23,569 bases of DNA from Candidatus Helarchaeota archaeon (GCA_013375405.1 JABXJU010000046.1:1-23569), one strand, 5' to 3'. Positions 1-7,684 are shown, counted from the stretch's first letter. The notes: generated from the letters alone by a model not told the origin. Numbers and translations: made by a program.

Positions 1-1197
1 GATATTATGTCGCATAAAGCCAAAATAGACGCCCCCAAACTGTCCATGCCAATATGGATCATTAGTTTGCGCTTTATAAATCTCCCTCAACACTTTTTTT
101 GTCCTTTCATCTCGCCCCCATTCTCCTTCTACCCACCGTAACTTATCCCTGACATACATCATTTTTTTGTGCATGTTATTAGCTTCATAATATTTTACTA
201 AAAATTGCCTCCAAAAGCCAGTTCCCTTCAGATGCTTTATAAGGTCTCCTGAATGCTCAATCTTTTTATCTTTTGCCAAGTGTACAAGCCGTTCTAAACT
301 TTCTCGTTCAGGAGTTGGGAGAACCCACCGAGACATTTTATCGTAGGAAGTAGTGGGTATATAAATAAGTCCACGTGGTAAAAATTGGTCTATATACTCT
401 GATAATGTGAGACTCTTAATCCATGGATTACGCTCAATCATTGATAACAATTTATCCATCCAAGGCGTTCCATCATATCCTGTCTGATAACATATCTCAT
501 ATGTATCTCTCCAAAGTCCGAACTTTTCGGCATCATCTATGAGACAAATCATTCGCTCGGGTTCAGATGATGCATTTGTTGTTAAATAATCAAGGGTTTC
601 CTTAATTGGCTTCCAAGGCGTAGTATATCGCAAATACTCATTTATGGGAACTACGATGACCTCCGCACCCTGCTCCTCTGTTATATAAGTGTAAAAAGTT
701 TCTTCTTCTGACAAACCATTCATCCTTAAATGAAAATCATCAATGAGGATATATTTTAAATTTGCTTCTTCGAGGATTTTTGGGAGATGTGGTTCCCAAA
801 CTCGCTCCGCTAACCAAAATCCTTGGGGATCTACACCAAAATTCTCCTTAATAAAATCCTTTAACAATCCGATTTGGCCCAGTTTATCCTCATCTGAAAT
901 CATGGAGATAATAGGCTCATAATATGCCCCTCCGATTAATTCGATCTGCTTCCTGTCTAGCATATTTTTTAGCAAATCAATGAATTCGGTATGATTCTCA
1001 AATAGCCATTCCAATAAAAATCCTGTGAAATGTAACCCCGCCTTGACTTTAGGATAGTTATCAAGTTTTTGGATTAAAGGTAGATAGGAACGTTTATATG
1101 CTACCTCAATAATATGCCCAAAATTCCCTACGGGCTGATGAAAATGAAATACAAGGGGAAAATTGATGCCTTTTTGGGTAGATACATCACGATCCAT
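1..1197 (-). CDS. GH57 family 4-alpha-glucanotransferase/alpha-amylase, N-terminal part (runs off the window)
   Basis: My translation gives 399 residues from an ATG at 1197 with no stop before base 1, so the C-terminus is missing. GH57 landmarks are in the expected order: HFHQP at residues 18-22, GGAYYEP at about 89-95, FWLAERVWEP with the presumed nucleophile Glu131, IDDAEKFG at about 220-227 with the presumed acid/base Asp, and WHGQFGG at about 383-389. The YWHG.FGG stretch is typical of the 4-alpha-glucanotransferase branch, whose members run to roughly 650 residues, so I infer a missing C-terminal beta-sandwich domain. Such enzymes remodel or break down alpha-1,4-glucans, probably in the cytoplasm; no signal peptide is visible. 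A GAGAGGAT ribosome binding site lies just upstream of the ATG. The gene is divergent from the OsmC-like gene and shares an intergenic region with three palindromes. Amylase versus transferase specificity cannot be settled here. Confidence 0.9.
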   Translation of the reverse strand, partial: MDRDVSTQKGINFPLVFHFHQPVGNFGHIIEVAYKRSYLPLIQKLDNYPKVKAGLHFTGFLLEWLFENHTEFIDLLKNMLDRKQIELIGGAYYEPIISMISDEDKLGQIGLLKDFIKENFGVDPQGFWLAERVWEPHLPKILEEANLKYILIDDFHLRMNGLSEEETFYTYITEEQGAEVIVVPINEYLRYTTPWKPIKETLDYLTTNASSEPERMICLIDDAEKFGLWRDTYEICYQTGYDGTPWMDKLLSMIERNPWIKSLTLSEYIDQFLPRGLIYIPTTSYDKMSRWVLPTPERESLERLVHLAKDKKIEHSGDLIKHLKGTGFWRQFLVKYYEANNMHKKMMYVRDKLRWVEGEWGRDERTKKVLREIYKAQTNDPYWHGQFGGVYFGFMRHNI

Positions 1198-1302
1198 TTG
1201 ATCCTCTCAAATCTAAATCACAACTTCTTAAAGGGATCATATGTATTATTTTCTTTTAATAAAACTCTTTAGTTATTATCAATTTCCTCAATGTCTCATT
1301 AA

Positions 1303-1378
1303 ATTACAATCTGTAACTTAACAATTAAAAATACAATTTGTAATGTTTCTTTACAACATCATACAATTTGTAATGTTT
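1303..1378. promoter_or_regulatory. Three TACA-N3-TGTA palindromic operator-like sites
   Basis: TTACAATCTGTAA (1304-1316) is a perfect inverted repeat. TACAATTTGTA occurs at 1332-1342 and 1362-1372, inside an exact 18-bp direct repeat (1331-1348 and 1361-1378). Start-to-start spacing is 27 and 30 bp, close to whole helical turns. The sites lie between the divergent GH57 and OsmC-like genes, just upstream of a TATA-like stretch at 1386-1394. They look like binding sites for a dimeric regulator of one or both genes; which regulator is unknown. Confidence 0.6.
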
Positions 1379-1434
1379 TTCAATAAATATATTAAAAAAA
1401 CTAAATGAATGAAATTTAAAAGGTGAAAAAAGAA

Positions 1435-1923
1435 ATGAGTTTTGAGCAAACAATTGCAACTTTTAAGAGCGATAGTTCGAAAGGCGAACGAAAATTTAAC
1501 GTTCGAATTGAAGATAATGGAGGCATGTCCTTCAAAATGAGCATGGGTGGTAAACCACATGTGGTACTATCAGGAACTCCACCAGGGCTAGGTGGTGAAG
1601 ATAAAGGCGCCTCTCCATTATTACTAACTTTAGGAGTTATAGGCGCTTGTATTGGCACCGTAATAAAATTCTGGGCCAAGTTAATGAATGTAAAAATCGA
1701 TGATATCGATATCTCTATGCGGGGAAATATTAATTTAGCGGGAATCTTTGGTATTGGTGATCACAAAGCAGCCTTTAGTGATTTAAAACCAATTGTCCGC
1801 CTTACTACCAGTGAAAATGAAGCAAAAATCAGTGAGTTATTAAAAAATGTTGATGAACACTGCCCTGCATTCTTCCTAGTTCGCGATAGCAGTCCAATTG
1901 AATGGGATATCAAAACGAAGTAA
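1435..1923 (+). CDS. OsmC/Ohr-family protein
   Basis: A 162-residue protein with the OsmC-fold layout: a glycine-rich segment (GTPPGLGGEDKGASP), then a helix bearing the first cysteine (GACIG, Cys72) and a C-terminal HCPAFF segment with the second (Cys143). In characterised OsmC/Ohr proteins this pair reduces organic or inorganic peroxides, so a thiol peroxidase or related sulfur-handling role is inferred. In most relatives a Glu follows the (N/S)P motif; here the segment reads SPLLLTLG, so that Glu is absent and activity may differ. I place the start at ATG 1435 because AGGTGA at 1421-1426 is a well-spaced ribosome binding site; the in-frame GTG at 1423 lies inside it. Three palindromes precede the gene. 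The 3' end runs into a T-rich tract and is convergent with the UbiA-like gene. Confidence 0.85.
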   Translation: MSFEQTIATFKSDSSKGERKFNVRIEDNGGMSFKMSMGGKPHVVLSGTPPGLGGEDKGASPLLLTLGVIGACIGTVIKFWAKLMNVKIDDIDISMRGNINLAGIFGIGDHKAAFSDLKPIVRLTTSENEAKISELLKNVDEHCPAFFLVRDSSPIEWDIKTK

Positions 1924-1933
1924 TAATACCTAA

Positions 1934-1945
1934 TTTTCTTTTTTT
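1934..1945 (+). terminator. T-rich terminator of the OsmC-like gene
   Basis: A pyrimidine tract of almost only T begins about 10 bases after the OsmC stop, with more T runs up to about 1975. Archaeal transcription commonly ends at such U-rich tracts; assignment is by position only. Confidence 0.5.
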
Positions 1946-2020
1946 CTGAATTTTCTAAATTTTTCAAACTTTTCCAAACTTCGAAATCAACCACAATTTT
2001 CTAACTAGGACTATTTTAGA

Positions 2021-2797
2021 TTAGCCCATTAAAATTAGAACAAGTAAATAAACCATCATCAAATTTCCAAGTATAATTCCAACATCTTTAAGCTCCGGGC
2101 GCGGAGTTCTCGGTTTGCGATAAATATACATTGGTCCAACGGGGATTGCAATAAATGGGATGAAGTAAAGACTGTTAGGCTGAGGTAACACAAAAATTGC
2201 ATAAACACCAAATATGATCGTTAGTATTGACGAAATTTGAACAATGATCTGAATTTTTCGTAGCGAAAAAGCATCAGAGGCTTCCTTATCGATAGCTTCA
2301 TGTATGACTTGTCCACTAAATGAAAAGGCGAAAAACGTCGCCATGATCCAGATTTCCCCCCAGGATAATAGATTAGGATTCACTTGAGGAGAACTAATAA
2401 TCGTTAAATAGGGAAAGACAATATGAGAAAAAACTAATACAAATTTATTGATAATGGCATATTGCTTAAATTTGACACAATATCCGATAACAAGGAAAAT
2501 AGAAGATAGGGCAAAAGCAATCGTAATAGGATAATATATAAATGTTTCAACCATAAGTGCGATACCTAAGAGAAAAGAAATAAGGGCTAACGTTGCTAAT
2601 TCTTTGGTAGTATAATCTAAACCACGATCTTTATCTATGGCATCATTCAATAGATTCCCTGTAACTCCAAGAAAACACCATCCAGAAATAATGCCTAGAT
2701 AGTTCACAATGTTCAAATTATTCACATATATGGCTAAAAGACATGGTGCAAGCACTGAAAATAAGTAATCCAACCGTAATAATTCAATTCGGCCCAT
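2021..2797 (-). CDS. UbiA-superfamily prenyltransferase
   Basis: A 258-residue polytopic membrane protein of UbiA type. The first Asp-rich motif is NDAIDKDRGLD (Asn51 to Asp61) after the second hydrophobic segment, and the second is HEAIDKEASD (Asp170, Asp175) after the fifth or sixth. These motifs bind the Mg-diphosphate of the prenyl donor. Family members transfer isoprenoid chains to lipids or aromatic rings; in archaea they include digeranylgeranylglyceryl phosphate synthase and quinone or haem enzymes, and this sequence does not tell me which. I chose ATG 2797, with AGGGTG upstream, over an in-frame TTG at 2815. The 3' end faces the OsmC-like gene. The 5' end faces the SDR gene across about 110 bp of very AT-rich DNA. 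Confidence 0.85.
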   Translation of the reverse strand: MGRIELLRLDYLFSVLAPCLLAIYVNNLNIVNYLGIISGWCFLGVTGNLLNDAIDKDRGLDYTTKELATLALISFLLGIALMVETFIYYPITIAFALSSIFLVIGYCVKFKQYAIINKFVLVFSHIVFPYLTIISSPQVNPNLLSWGEIWIMATFFAFSFSGQVIHEAIDKEASDAFSLRKIQIIVQISSILTIIFGVYAIFVLPQPNSLYFIPFIAIPVGPMYIYRKPRTPRPELKDVGIILGNLMMVYLLVLILMG

Positions 2798-2908
2798 AAA
2801 AGAACACCCTTTCAAGTAGGTACCAATTGAAAATACTTAATTTATTTATTTGTATTTATTTATTAATATAAGATATAGAAATTTATTACTATTATAAGAA
2901 GGGATTTC

Positions 2909-3703
2909 ATGAATTTGAATTATGATAAGAGACTTCAGGATAAAGTTGCGCTTATTACAGGTGCCGGATCTGGAATTGGGAGAGCTACAAGCTTAAGATT
3001 TGCCAAAGAAGGTGCAATCCCAATTATTGTGGATAAAAATTTAGATACCGCCAAAGAAACTGTTAGTTTAATCAAAAATGAAACTGGAACTAAGACAATC
3101 GCCATTCAATGTGATATTAGTGAAAAAGATGACGTAAAAAAACTAGGGAAAGAGGTCTTTAACAATTATCTACGCTTAGATATCCTCATCAATAACGCAG
3201 GTATCGGCACTTCCTCCATTGGTGAATTATATAACCTCTCCAAGAGAGTTTGGGATGAAGTAATGAATGTTAATCTTCGAGGGACCTGGTTAGTGACAAA
3301 AGCGATGGTTAAAAAGATGAAGAAACAAGAGCTAAAAGGTGAGATCCGCGGTAAAATCATTAACGTTGCTTCCTTGGCTGGGAAAATGCCCGCCACTCCT
3401 TTAGGAGTGTATTCGATTAGTAAAGTCGGCGTAATCGCCATGACACAAATCCTTGCTCAAGAATTAGCTCCCTTTAAAATTACCGTGAATTCTGTGTGTC
3501 CCGGTTTCCATCTCACGGCTATCTACTTAAATGATGAAAATCTTATACGCATGGCCCTAAAAATGTGGGGTCGCAAAATCCCTCTTGAACGCATTGGCAC
3601 GGCTGATGATGTAGCAAATGTCCTCTTTTTCCTCGCATCCGATGACTCCAACTATATGACCGGACAATCCCTCAATTGTGGGGGCGGGTGCCATTTCTCT
3701 TGA
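2909..3703 (+). CDS. Short-chain dehydrogenase/reductase (SDR)
   Basis: A 264-residue classical SDR. The Rossmann nucleotide-binding motif TGAGSGIG is at residues 17-24, the NNAG motif at 95-98, and the catalytic set is Asn122, Ser155, Tyr168 and Lys172 (YSISK). The C-terminal CPG and TGQSLNCGGG segments are also typical. Asp42 after the second strand suggests an NAD(H) preference, which is an inference. The enzyme is a soluble NAD(P)-dependent oxidoreductase; 3-oxoacyl-thioester reductases and sugar or alcohol dehydrogenases share this layout, so the substrate is open. The ATG is preceded by AAGGGAT, and a TATA-like TTTATTAATATAAG lies near 2860-2873. The 3' end carries T-rich DNA (about 3709-3741). 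Confidence 0.92.
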   Translation: MNLNYDKRLQDKVALITGAGSGIGRATSLRFAKEGAIPIIVDKNLDTAKETVSLIKNETGTKTIAIQCDISEKDDVKKLGKEVFNNYLRLDILINNAGIGTSSIGELYNLSKRVWDEVMNVNLRGTWLVTKAMVKKMKKQELKGEIRGKIINVASLAGKMPATPLGVYSISKVGVIAMTQILAQELAPFKITVNSVCPGFHLTAIYLNDENLIRMALKMWGRKIPLERIGTADDVANVLFFLASDDSNYMTGQSLNCGGGCHFS

Positions 3704-3803
3704 TAAAATATTTTTAAATCTTTTTACCCTTTCTTTCTTTCTGAATTATACTCGTTGTATTTATTTGTTGAAACTGAAAAAGACTTTCGTTAAAACATTA
3801 ATC

Positions 3804-3860
3804 TGTCGTGAAACCAACATTTCACGAAGTCGATGTCGTGAAACTGATGTTTCACGACAT
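3804..3860. repeat. Two tandem inverted repeats (TCGTGAAA/TTTCACGA), 30-bp period
   Basis: The right copy (3833-3860) is a perfect palindrome: ATGTCGTGAAAC, a 4-nt spacer, GTTTCACGACAT. The left copy has arms TCGTGAAA (3806-3813) and TTTCACGA (3820-3827) with a 6-nt spacer. TGTCGTGAAAC recurs at 3804 and 3834, and TTTCACGA at 3820 and 3850, so the unit period is exactly 30 bp. A TATA-like TTTAAAAATA (3862-3871) follows directly. The position before the 3949 gene favours paired operators; no T-run follows the right palindrome, which speaks against a terminator. Confidence 0.6.
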
Positions 3861-3948
3861 ATTTAAAAATATTGATTTAAGAATAGCTTTAATACAATTT
3901 TTTAGTCAATGAAATCAAAATGCAATTTTGATAGAAAGGTGAAAATTA

Positions 3949-4638
3949 ATGGGTTTATTAGGCAGAATTGGGCGTAGAATTGGGCGTGAAGTTGGACGCG
4001 AGTTAGAAGAAGGTATAAAACGCGAAATCACAAAAATTGAAGATAGAATCGAAGGAAAATTAGAAAAATGGGAGAAAGACCTTGTTAAAAAGGTAACCAG
4101 CGTAAATAAGCATATCAAAGGAAAAATTATCACAGATTTCAATGAGTTCAAAACAGATTGGGAAAAAAATGCGGGTGATCAGAGCCAATCTGTGTTTTAT
4201 TTCGCAATTGCGTGTTATAATTACTGTCTAGTTGATAAGACGATAGGCGAACATATGGCCACTCTCATTCTCGCGAAGACATTTCTCTTGAAGTCTGGCA
4301 GCTCCCCCACCAAGTTTAAGGTCAATCCGAAAGGGGATGGCTACTTATTGGGGCACATGCGAGAATCTCCAAGGATCATCAAATCTTATTTCGGCGGAAC
4401 CCCTGATAACAACTACGAGATGGACCCTGAAAACCTCGACATGCACGTTGTCGGTATTTATGAAGGAAAGACAAACAGAGGCATTCCAGAAGGCTGCATC
4501 AAAATCCAGAGTGGTGGGAAAGACCACGACACTCCAATGTTCTTAAGGCGAAATAACAAAGGCCAGTGGAAAATGTTCGGGTTCTCCTCTCTCGCCACGG
4601 GTGTTAAAACAACTACAGAAGAAATCGGCGATTTTTAA
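3949..4638 (+). CDS. Uncharacterised protein, charged N-terminal helix plus DUF6935-like C-terminal domain
   Basis: A 229-residue protein. Residues 1-75 are a highly charged, probably helical or coiled-coil segment that starts with a repetitive amphipathic pattern (GRIGRRIGREVGRELEEGIK) and could bind membrane or nucleic acid. Residues from about 80 to 215 form a globular domain with FAIACYNYC, ESPRIIKSYFGGTPDNNYE, IKIQSGGKDHDTPMFLRR and KGQWKMFGFSSLATGVK. This pattern resembles, from memory, the bacterial DUF6935 family of unknown function (SYF.G.TP.N.Y and LR....GQW). I cannot assign an activity. The start is well supported by AAGGTGA upstream. It lies downstream of the tandem inverted repeats and about 95 bp before the next gene, separated by a strong T tract. 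Confidence 0.75.
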   Translation: MGLLGRIGRRIGREVGRELEEGIKREITKIEDRIEGKLEKWEKDLVKKVTSVNKHIKGKIITDFNEFKTDWEKNAGDQSQSVFYFAIACYNYCLVDKTIGEHMATLILAKTFLLKSGSSPTKFKVNPKGDGYLLGHMRESPRIIKSYFGGTPDNNYEMDPENLDMHVVGIYEGKTNRGIPEGCIKIQSGGKDHDTPMFLRRNNKGQWKMFGFSSLATGVKTTTEEIGDF

Positions 4639-4652
4639 CTTCATTTCTCAAC

Positions 4653-4676
4653 TTTTTTTTTTATTTTTATTTTTTA
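4653..4676 (+). terminator. T-rich terminator
   Basis: An almost pure T tract starts 15 bases after the stop of the 3949 gene. It implies that the following gene at 4733, which has its own AAGGAGAT ribosome binding site, may be transcribed separately. Confidence 0.5.
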
Positions 4677-4732
4677 CATAATAAGAAATATATATTTGCA
4701 ATGCAAATTGGAGTTGATAAGGAGATCTGAAC

Positions 4733-5101
4733 ATGTCAGAGGACGAAGTAAGAAAATTTGCTGAAGAATATATGGAGGCTCGAGAAAAAGGTATTGATAA
4801 ATGGCATTTGAAAAATGCAGATACGAAAGCAATGTGGGAGCAAAATAAAGAATCATATGCCCAAATGGGAATGACGTATGATCAAACATATGAAGAATTT
4901 AAAAAAGAATGTGAATCGGGCGTATCGATATTAAAAGTAGATGAAAATTCGCTCACAATTAAGTCAATTAAAGTTGAAGGGGATTATGCAGAAGTAGAAA
5001 TAGACATTAAGGGTGCCATTGAAATGACGACGCCCCTCAAATTAAGTAAAAAGTCAGGAAAATGGAAATATATCATGGGTCCCACGTGGTCTTTCGGATA
5101 A
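4733..5101 (+). CDS. Small uncharacterised protein, possibly NTF2-like
   Basis: A 122-residue soluble, acidic protein that I do not recognise. The N-terminal half is helical (EDEVRKFAEEYMEAREKGIDKW, then KAMWEQNKESYAQMG and YEEFKKECESG). The second half alternates into beta strands (ISILKVDE, LTIKSIKVEGDYAEVEIDI, and a final GKWKYIMGPTWSFG). That order, helices then a curved sheet ending in W-x-F, is what NTF2/SnoaL-like and DUF4878-like proteins show, but this is a guess from secondary structure. A strong AAGGAGAT ribosome binding site 10 nt upstream supports the start. It follows the 3949 gene in the same direction and is convergent with the radical SAM gene; a T tract at 5144-5159 ends it. 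Confidence 0.75.
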   Translation: MSEDEVRKFAEEYMEAREKGIDKWHLKNADTKAMWEQNKESYAQMGMTYDQTYEEFKKECESGVSILKVDENSLTIKSIKVEGDYAEVEIDIKGAIEMTTPLKLSKKSGKWKYIMGPTWSFG

Positions 5102-5143
5102 GTAATTAAATTGCTATTATAGAAAACTACCACTTTCATTATA

Positions 5144-5159
5144 TTTTTTCCTTTTTTTT
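5144..5159 (+). terminator. T-rich terminator of the 4733 gene
   Basis: Two T runs separated by CC lie 42 bases downstream of the stop. The tract reaches the last codon of the convergent radical SAM gene, so the two transcripts probably meet here. Confidence 0.5.
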
Positions 5160-6327
5160 ATGAGTACCAACTATCGCCACTAGTCTTATAGGCGCATACT
5201 TCTTTTGCTAATACCTCAACCTCTTCAGGATGAGTAAACAGGGCGCAAGGTACTCCTTCTGTCTCTAATAAATGTTCGTTTTCTCGAATAACCTTGAATA
5301 ATGGACTCTTTAACGCTTCTCGCAAAGATGATCGCGTTAAATTATGTGTAGCGATGTTTGATACCGGACAGGGTGTGAGATCCCCTGAGGGGGTAACATG
5401 AGCGAATCCTCTTCCTGCAGATACGCATCCACCCATATATTCTTCATCTCCTGGGGAGTGGATAAGGAAAATCTGCTTGGTTTCTCGATAATTGAGTACT
5501 GCTCTTCTAAATTCCTTATTTTCCTTTTCAGTGAGCATCAATTTCGTATCGTTCTCAACAGGAATATATTCGAGTAGAAATCCTAAATGGATGCCTTTTG
5601 CTATCAAATCATCAATATTTTTTTCATCCAACCAATAACTTAGATTCTTACGAGTAATGGTTGCAGAGATCCCACTAATAATTCCGTTGCTACTGAGCTT
5701 TTGAATCGTATTGATGGCGCTCTTATATACACCAGATCCCCTTCTTGTATTCGTCATTTCTTGGTCACCTTCAATACTTACGACGACAACTGTATTTCTC
5801 ACTCGTTTTAATCTACGGAATTCCTGATCCCTGAGTAATGTTCCATTTGTGAATATGATGAATAAGCGATCCTTAAACTCTTCGCTGAGTTTTAAGAGAT
5901 CATGCATTAGAAAAGGTTCGCCGCCAGCTATGACAAAACCGAATACACCCAGCTCCTTGGCTTCTTGGATTATTTTTCTCCATTGTTCTATATCTAAGGA
6001 TCTTTTAGCGGCTGGCTTGCATACTGTTCCTGTTGCTGCTGCATAGCATCCAACACACTGTAAATTACATTTTGAAGTGATGCTTATTATAAGAACTGGA
6101 GGTGCTTTTAATCCACGCTTTAATTCTAATTTCCTAATTCTACTTGATTGCGCATAACTTTTTATTAATCGTCCGAAAGTGGGAATAAATCCCGGGTGCT
6201 TCATAATCCATGGCAGATATGTTTTCATCAATGTGGGGAATCGTATTTGGGACGGCAATATGAGTTCTGCAGCCTCAGACACTTTATGTACCAAACGCTT
6301 CATAAAATCAGAAATTCGTTTCAACAT
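5158..6327 (-). CDS. Radical SAM enzyme with SPASM-like C-terminal domain
   Basis: A 389-residue protein. The radical SAM cluster motif CNLQCVGC (Cys87, Cys91, Cys94) opens the core domain, followed by the SAM-binding AGGEPF at 134-139. The C-terminal part has Cys301, Cys320 (THVTPSGDLTPC-like, reading HVTPSGDLTPC), Cys361 and Cys378, consistent with a SPASM/twitch domain holding an auxiliary Fe-S cluster. Residues 1-70 are an extra basic and amphipathic region. Such enzymes modify peptides, cofactors or lipids by radical chemistry; the substrate is unknown, and no obvious peptide substrate is encoded beside it. Its ATG lies 2 nt after the stop of the TrmB-like gene, and its ribosome binding site (AGGA) sits in the end of that gene. 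This makes it the third gene of an operon. Confidence 0.88.
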   Translation of the reverse strand: MLKRISDFMKRLVHKVSEAAELILPSQIRFPTLMKTYLPWIMKHPGFIPTFGRLIKSYAQSSRIRKLELKRGLKAPPVLIISITSKCNLQCVGCYAAATGTVCKPAAKRSLDIEQWRKIIQEAKELGVFGFVIAGGEPFLMHDLLKLSEEFKDRLFIIFTNGTLLRDQEFRRLKRVRNTVVVVSIEGDQEMTNTRRGSGVYKSAINTIQKLSSNGIISGISATITRKNLSYWLDEKNIDDLIAKGIHLGFLLEYIPVENDTKLMLTEKENKEFRRAVLNYRETKQIFLIHSPGDEEYMGGCVSAGRGFAHVTPSGDLTPCPVSNIATHNLTRSSLREALKSPLFKVIRENEHLLETEGVPCALFTHPEEVEVLAKEVCAYKTSGDSWYS

Positions 6328-6329
6328 TT

Positions 6330-7130
6330 TTATTCAGTCCTGTGCAAGTTCTTGAGTATTGAGCTCAAAAATTCAGAGAAATTTCTTGATTTGATGAAAA
6401 GAAAGTTCAAACTTTGTTCAGTTTGAGATATATTTATGAAATTTTTTTCATCAATTATGAATAAGAAAGGAATATTTTTGAAATATTCAATTAAATCATG
6501 AGGAAGATCTTGAGGAGAAATAATTTCAAATTCCAAATGCTTGACTATTTGCAATAATTCATCAAGATTTCTTTCATAAGGATCTATAATTGTGACAGAT
6601 ACTGTTGATTCTGGAGCTGCCCCTATTGCGCGATCTAATCTTAATAACACTTGCTCATAGAAATCAAAATCATGATGGATAATAAAAAGTACATTTTGAG
6701 GTAGGGTTTTTAGCTCTTTGAGAAGTAGATTCTTAATTAATAACTCATTTTCTATTAAGAGAGTTTGAGGAGCTTCCGCGACATCTTCTTCTTTACTGAA
6801 TTTCTTTAATGTTTCTAAACTTTGCTTAATATGCTTACCTATTTCTGTAACTCTATTAATTTCTGTTTGGATGTATTGATCTGGTGAAAATGCTTTGAAG
6901 ATTACAGGACGCGTTCGAGGAATTTCTGCAAGCAACCCCACTGCTTTTAAATCATTTACAACTGAATAGACCTTGGCAGTCGGTACTTTTGAGTAGTTGG
7001 CAATTTGAGAGATCGAACACTCCTTAAGAGTATAAACCGCGCGATAGACTTTTGATTGATAAGAAGTCAGGCCTAATTCCATGAGTTGTTTCTCCAATTC
7101 GGCTGGAATTTGTTTTTTCATTTCGGTCAT
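6330..7130 (-). CDS. TrmB-family transcriptional regulator
   Basis: A 266-residue protein. Residues 15-80 form a TrmB-type winged helix (LGLTSYQSKVYRAVYTL, ISQIANYSKVPTAKVYSVVNDLKAVGLL), followed by a short helical linker (about 85-112) and an alpha/beta effector domain like that of TrmB proteins (about 120-260). The family contains archaeal sugar-responsive repressors and activators; the ligand here is unknown. I start it at ATG 7130 because GAGG precedes that ATG by 8 nt; longer versions would overlap the upstream gene. It lies 23 nt after the upstream stop and 2 nt before the radical SAM gene. The operon promoter carries three palindromes and this protein is the best candidate to bind them, so autoregulation is inferred. 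Confidence 0.88.
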   Translation of the reverse strand: MTEMKKQIPAELEKQLMELGLTSYQSKVYRAVYTLKECSISQIANYSKVPTAKVYSVVNDLKAVGLLAEIPRTRPVIFKAFSPDQYIQTEINRVTEIGKHIKQSLETLKKFSKEEDVAEAPQTLLIENELLIKNLLLKELKTLPQNVLFIIHHDFDFYEQVLLRLDRAIGAAPESTVSVTIIDPYERNLDELLQIVKHLEFEIISPQDLPHDLIEYFKNIPFLFIIDEKNFINISQTEQSLNFLFIKSRNFSEFLSSILKNLHRTE

Positions 7131-7153
7131 ATTATTTTCCTCAAAAAAAGAAT

Positions 7154-7684
7154 TTAATAGAGATTTGCTCCACATGATGGACAATATTGAGATTCTTTGG
7201 ACAGCTGAACTCCACAGAAAGAGCAATATATATGCCCATTAGAAGTTCCAGAGGCTCCTGCAGTAGCTAAATTCCCAATTGTAGGGAATATGATTTCGCC
7301 CGTCCTAGAATCGAAACTAACTTTTAATACACCCTCCATACGGAGGTCTGTTAAGAGCCGTCGTATGTCACCATGACTTAAATCAAAATCAGCTGCAATC
7401 TCATCGAGTTTGGTACGGCCTCCATAATCACCAGAATGAATAGATTTCAATACTTGGCGTCGTAATCGTTTATTCTGATATGAGAGCCCTATTGCAATAG
7501 CAAGCATTATAATACCTGGAAAGAAGGATAGGAGAGCTAAGACAGATAACCAATTGGCGAATTCATGGAGCCAAGTTGAGACTGGGGGGATTAAAGAGAT
7601 TAAGGCGAAAATTAAGAAAGCAATACCAAGACCAATTAATATAGGGATGTCTGCTTCATATTCTCTTTTCGGTTTCGGGGACAT
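7154..7684 (-). CDS. Membrane-anchored winged-helix protein with C-terminal zinc ribbon
   Basis: A 176-residue protein with three parts. Two hydrophobic segments at about 14-34 and 46-68 form a membrane hairpin. A winged-helix-like domain follows at about 75-136 (RLRRQVLKSIHSGDYGGRTKLDEIAADFDLSHGDIRRLLTDLRMEGVL). The C-terminus is a zinc ribbon of CxxC...CxxCGANLY form (Cys154, Cys157, Cys168, Cys171). This combination suggests a membrane-associated DNA-binding or sensing protein; the function is inferred from domains only. Start ATG 7684 has GGTGA 7 nt upstream. It is the first gene of an operon with the TrmB-like and radical SAM genes, behind a TATA box flanked by palindromes. Confidence 0.85.
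   Translation of the reverse strand: MSPKPKREYEADIPILIGLGIAFLIFALISLIPPVSTWLHEFANWLSVLALLSFFPGIIMLAIAIGLSYQNKRLRRQVLKSIHSGDYGGRTKLDEIAADFDLSHGDIRRLLTDLRMEGVLKVSFDSRTGEIIFPTIGNLATAGASGTSNGHIYCSFCGVQLSKESQYCPSCGANLY

Noticed and set aside
1331..1378. Two repeats with 30-bp period, considered as a CRISPR array
   Set aside because: There are only two exact units with 12-bp gaps and the repeats are palindromic operator size; no array, leader or cas gene is present.
3678..3866. 62-codon plus-strand frame over the end of the SDR gene and the inverted repeats
   Set aside because: Its start lies inside the SDR gene, it has no ribosome binding site, and its repeated Arg-Glu-Thr/Ser tail is only the translation of the 30-bp repeats.
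7131..7226. Longer N-terminus for the TrmB-like regulator starting at 7226
   Set aside because: It would overlap the upstream zinc-ribbon gene by over 70 bases, and the ATG at 7130 has a well-placed GAGG and matches the usual TrmB N-terminus.
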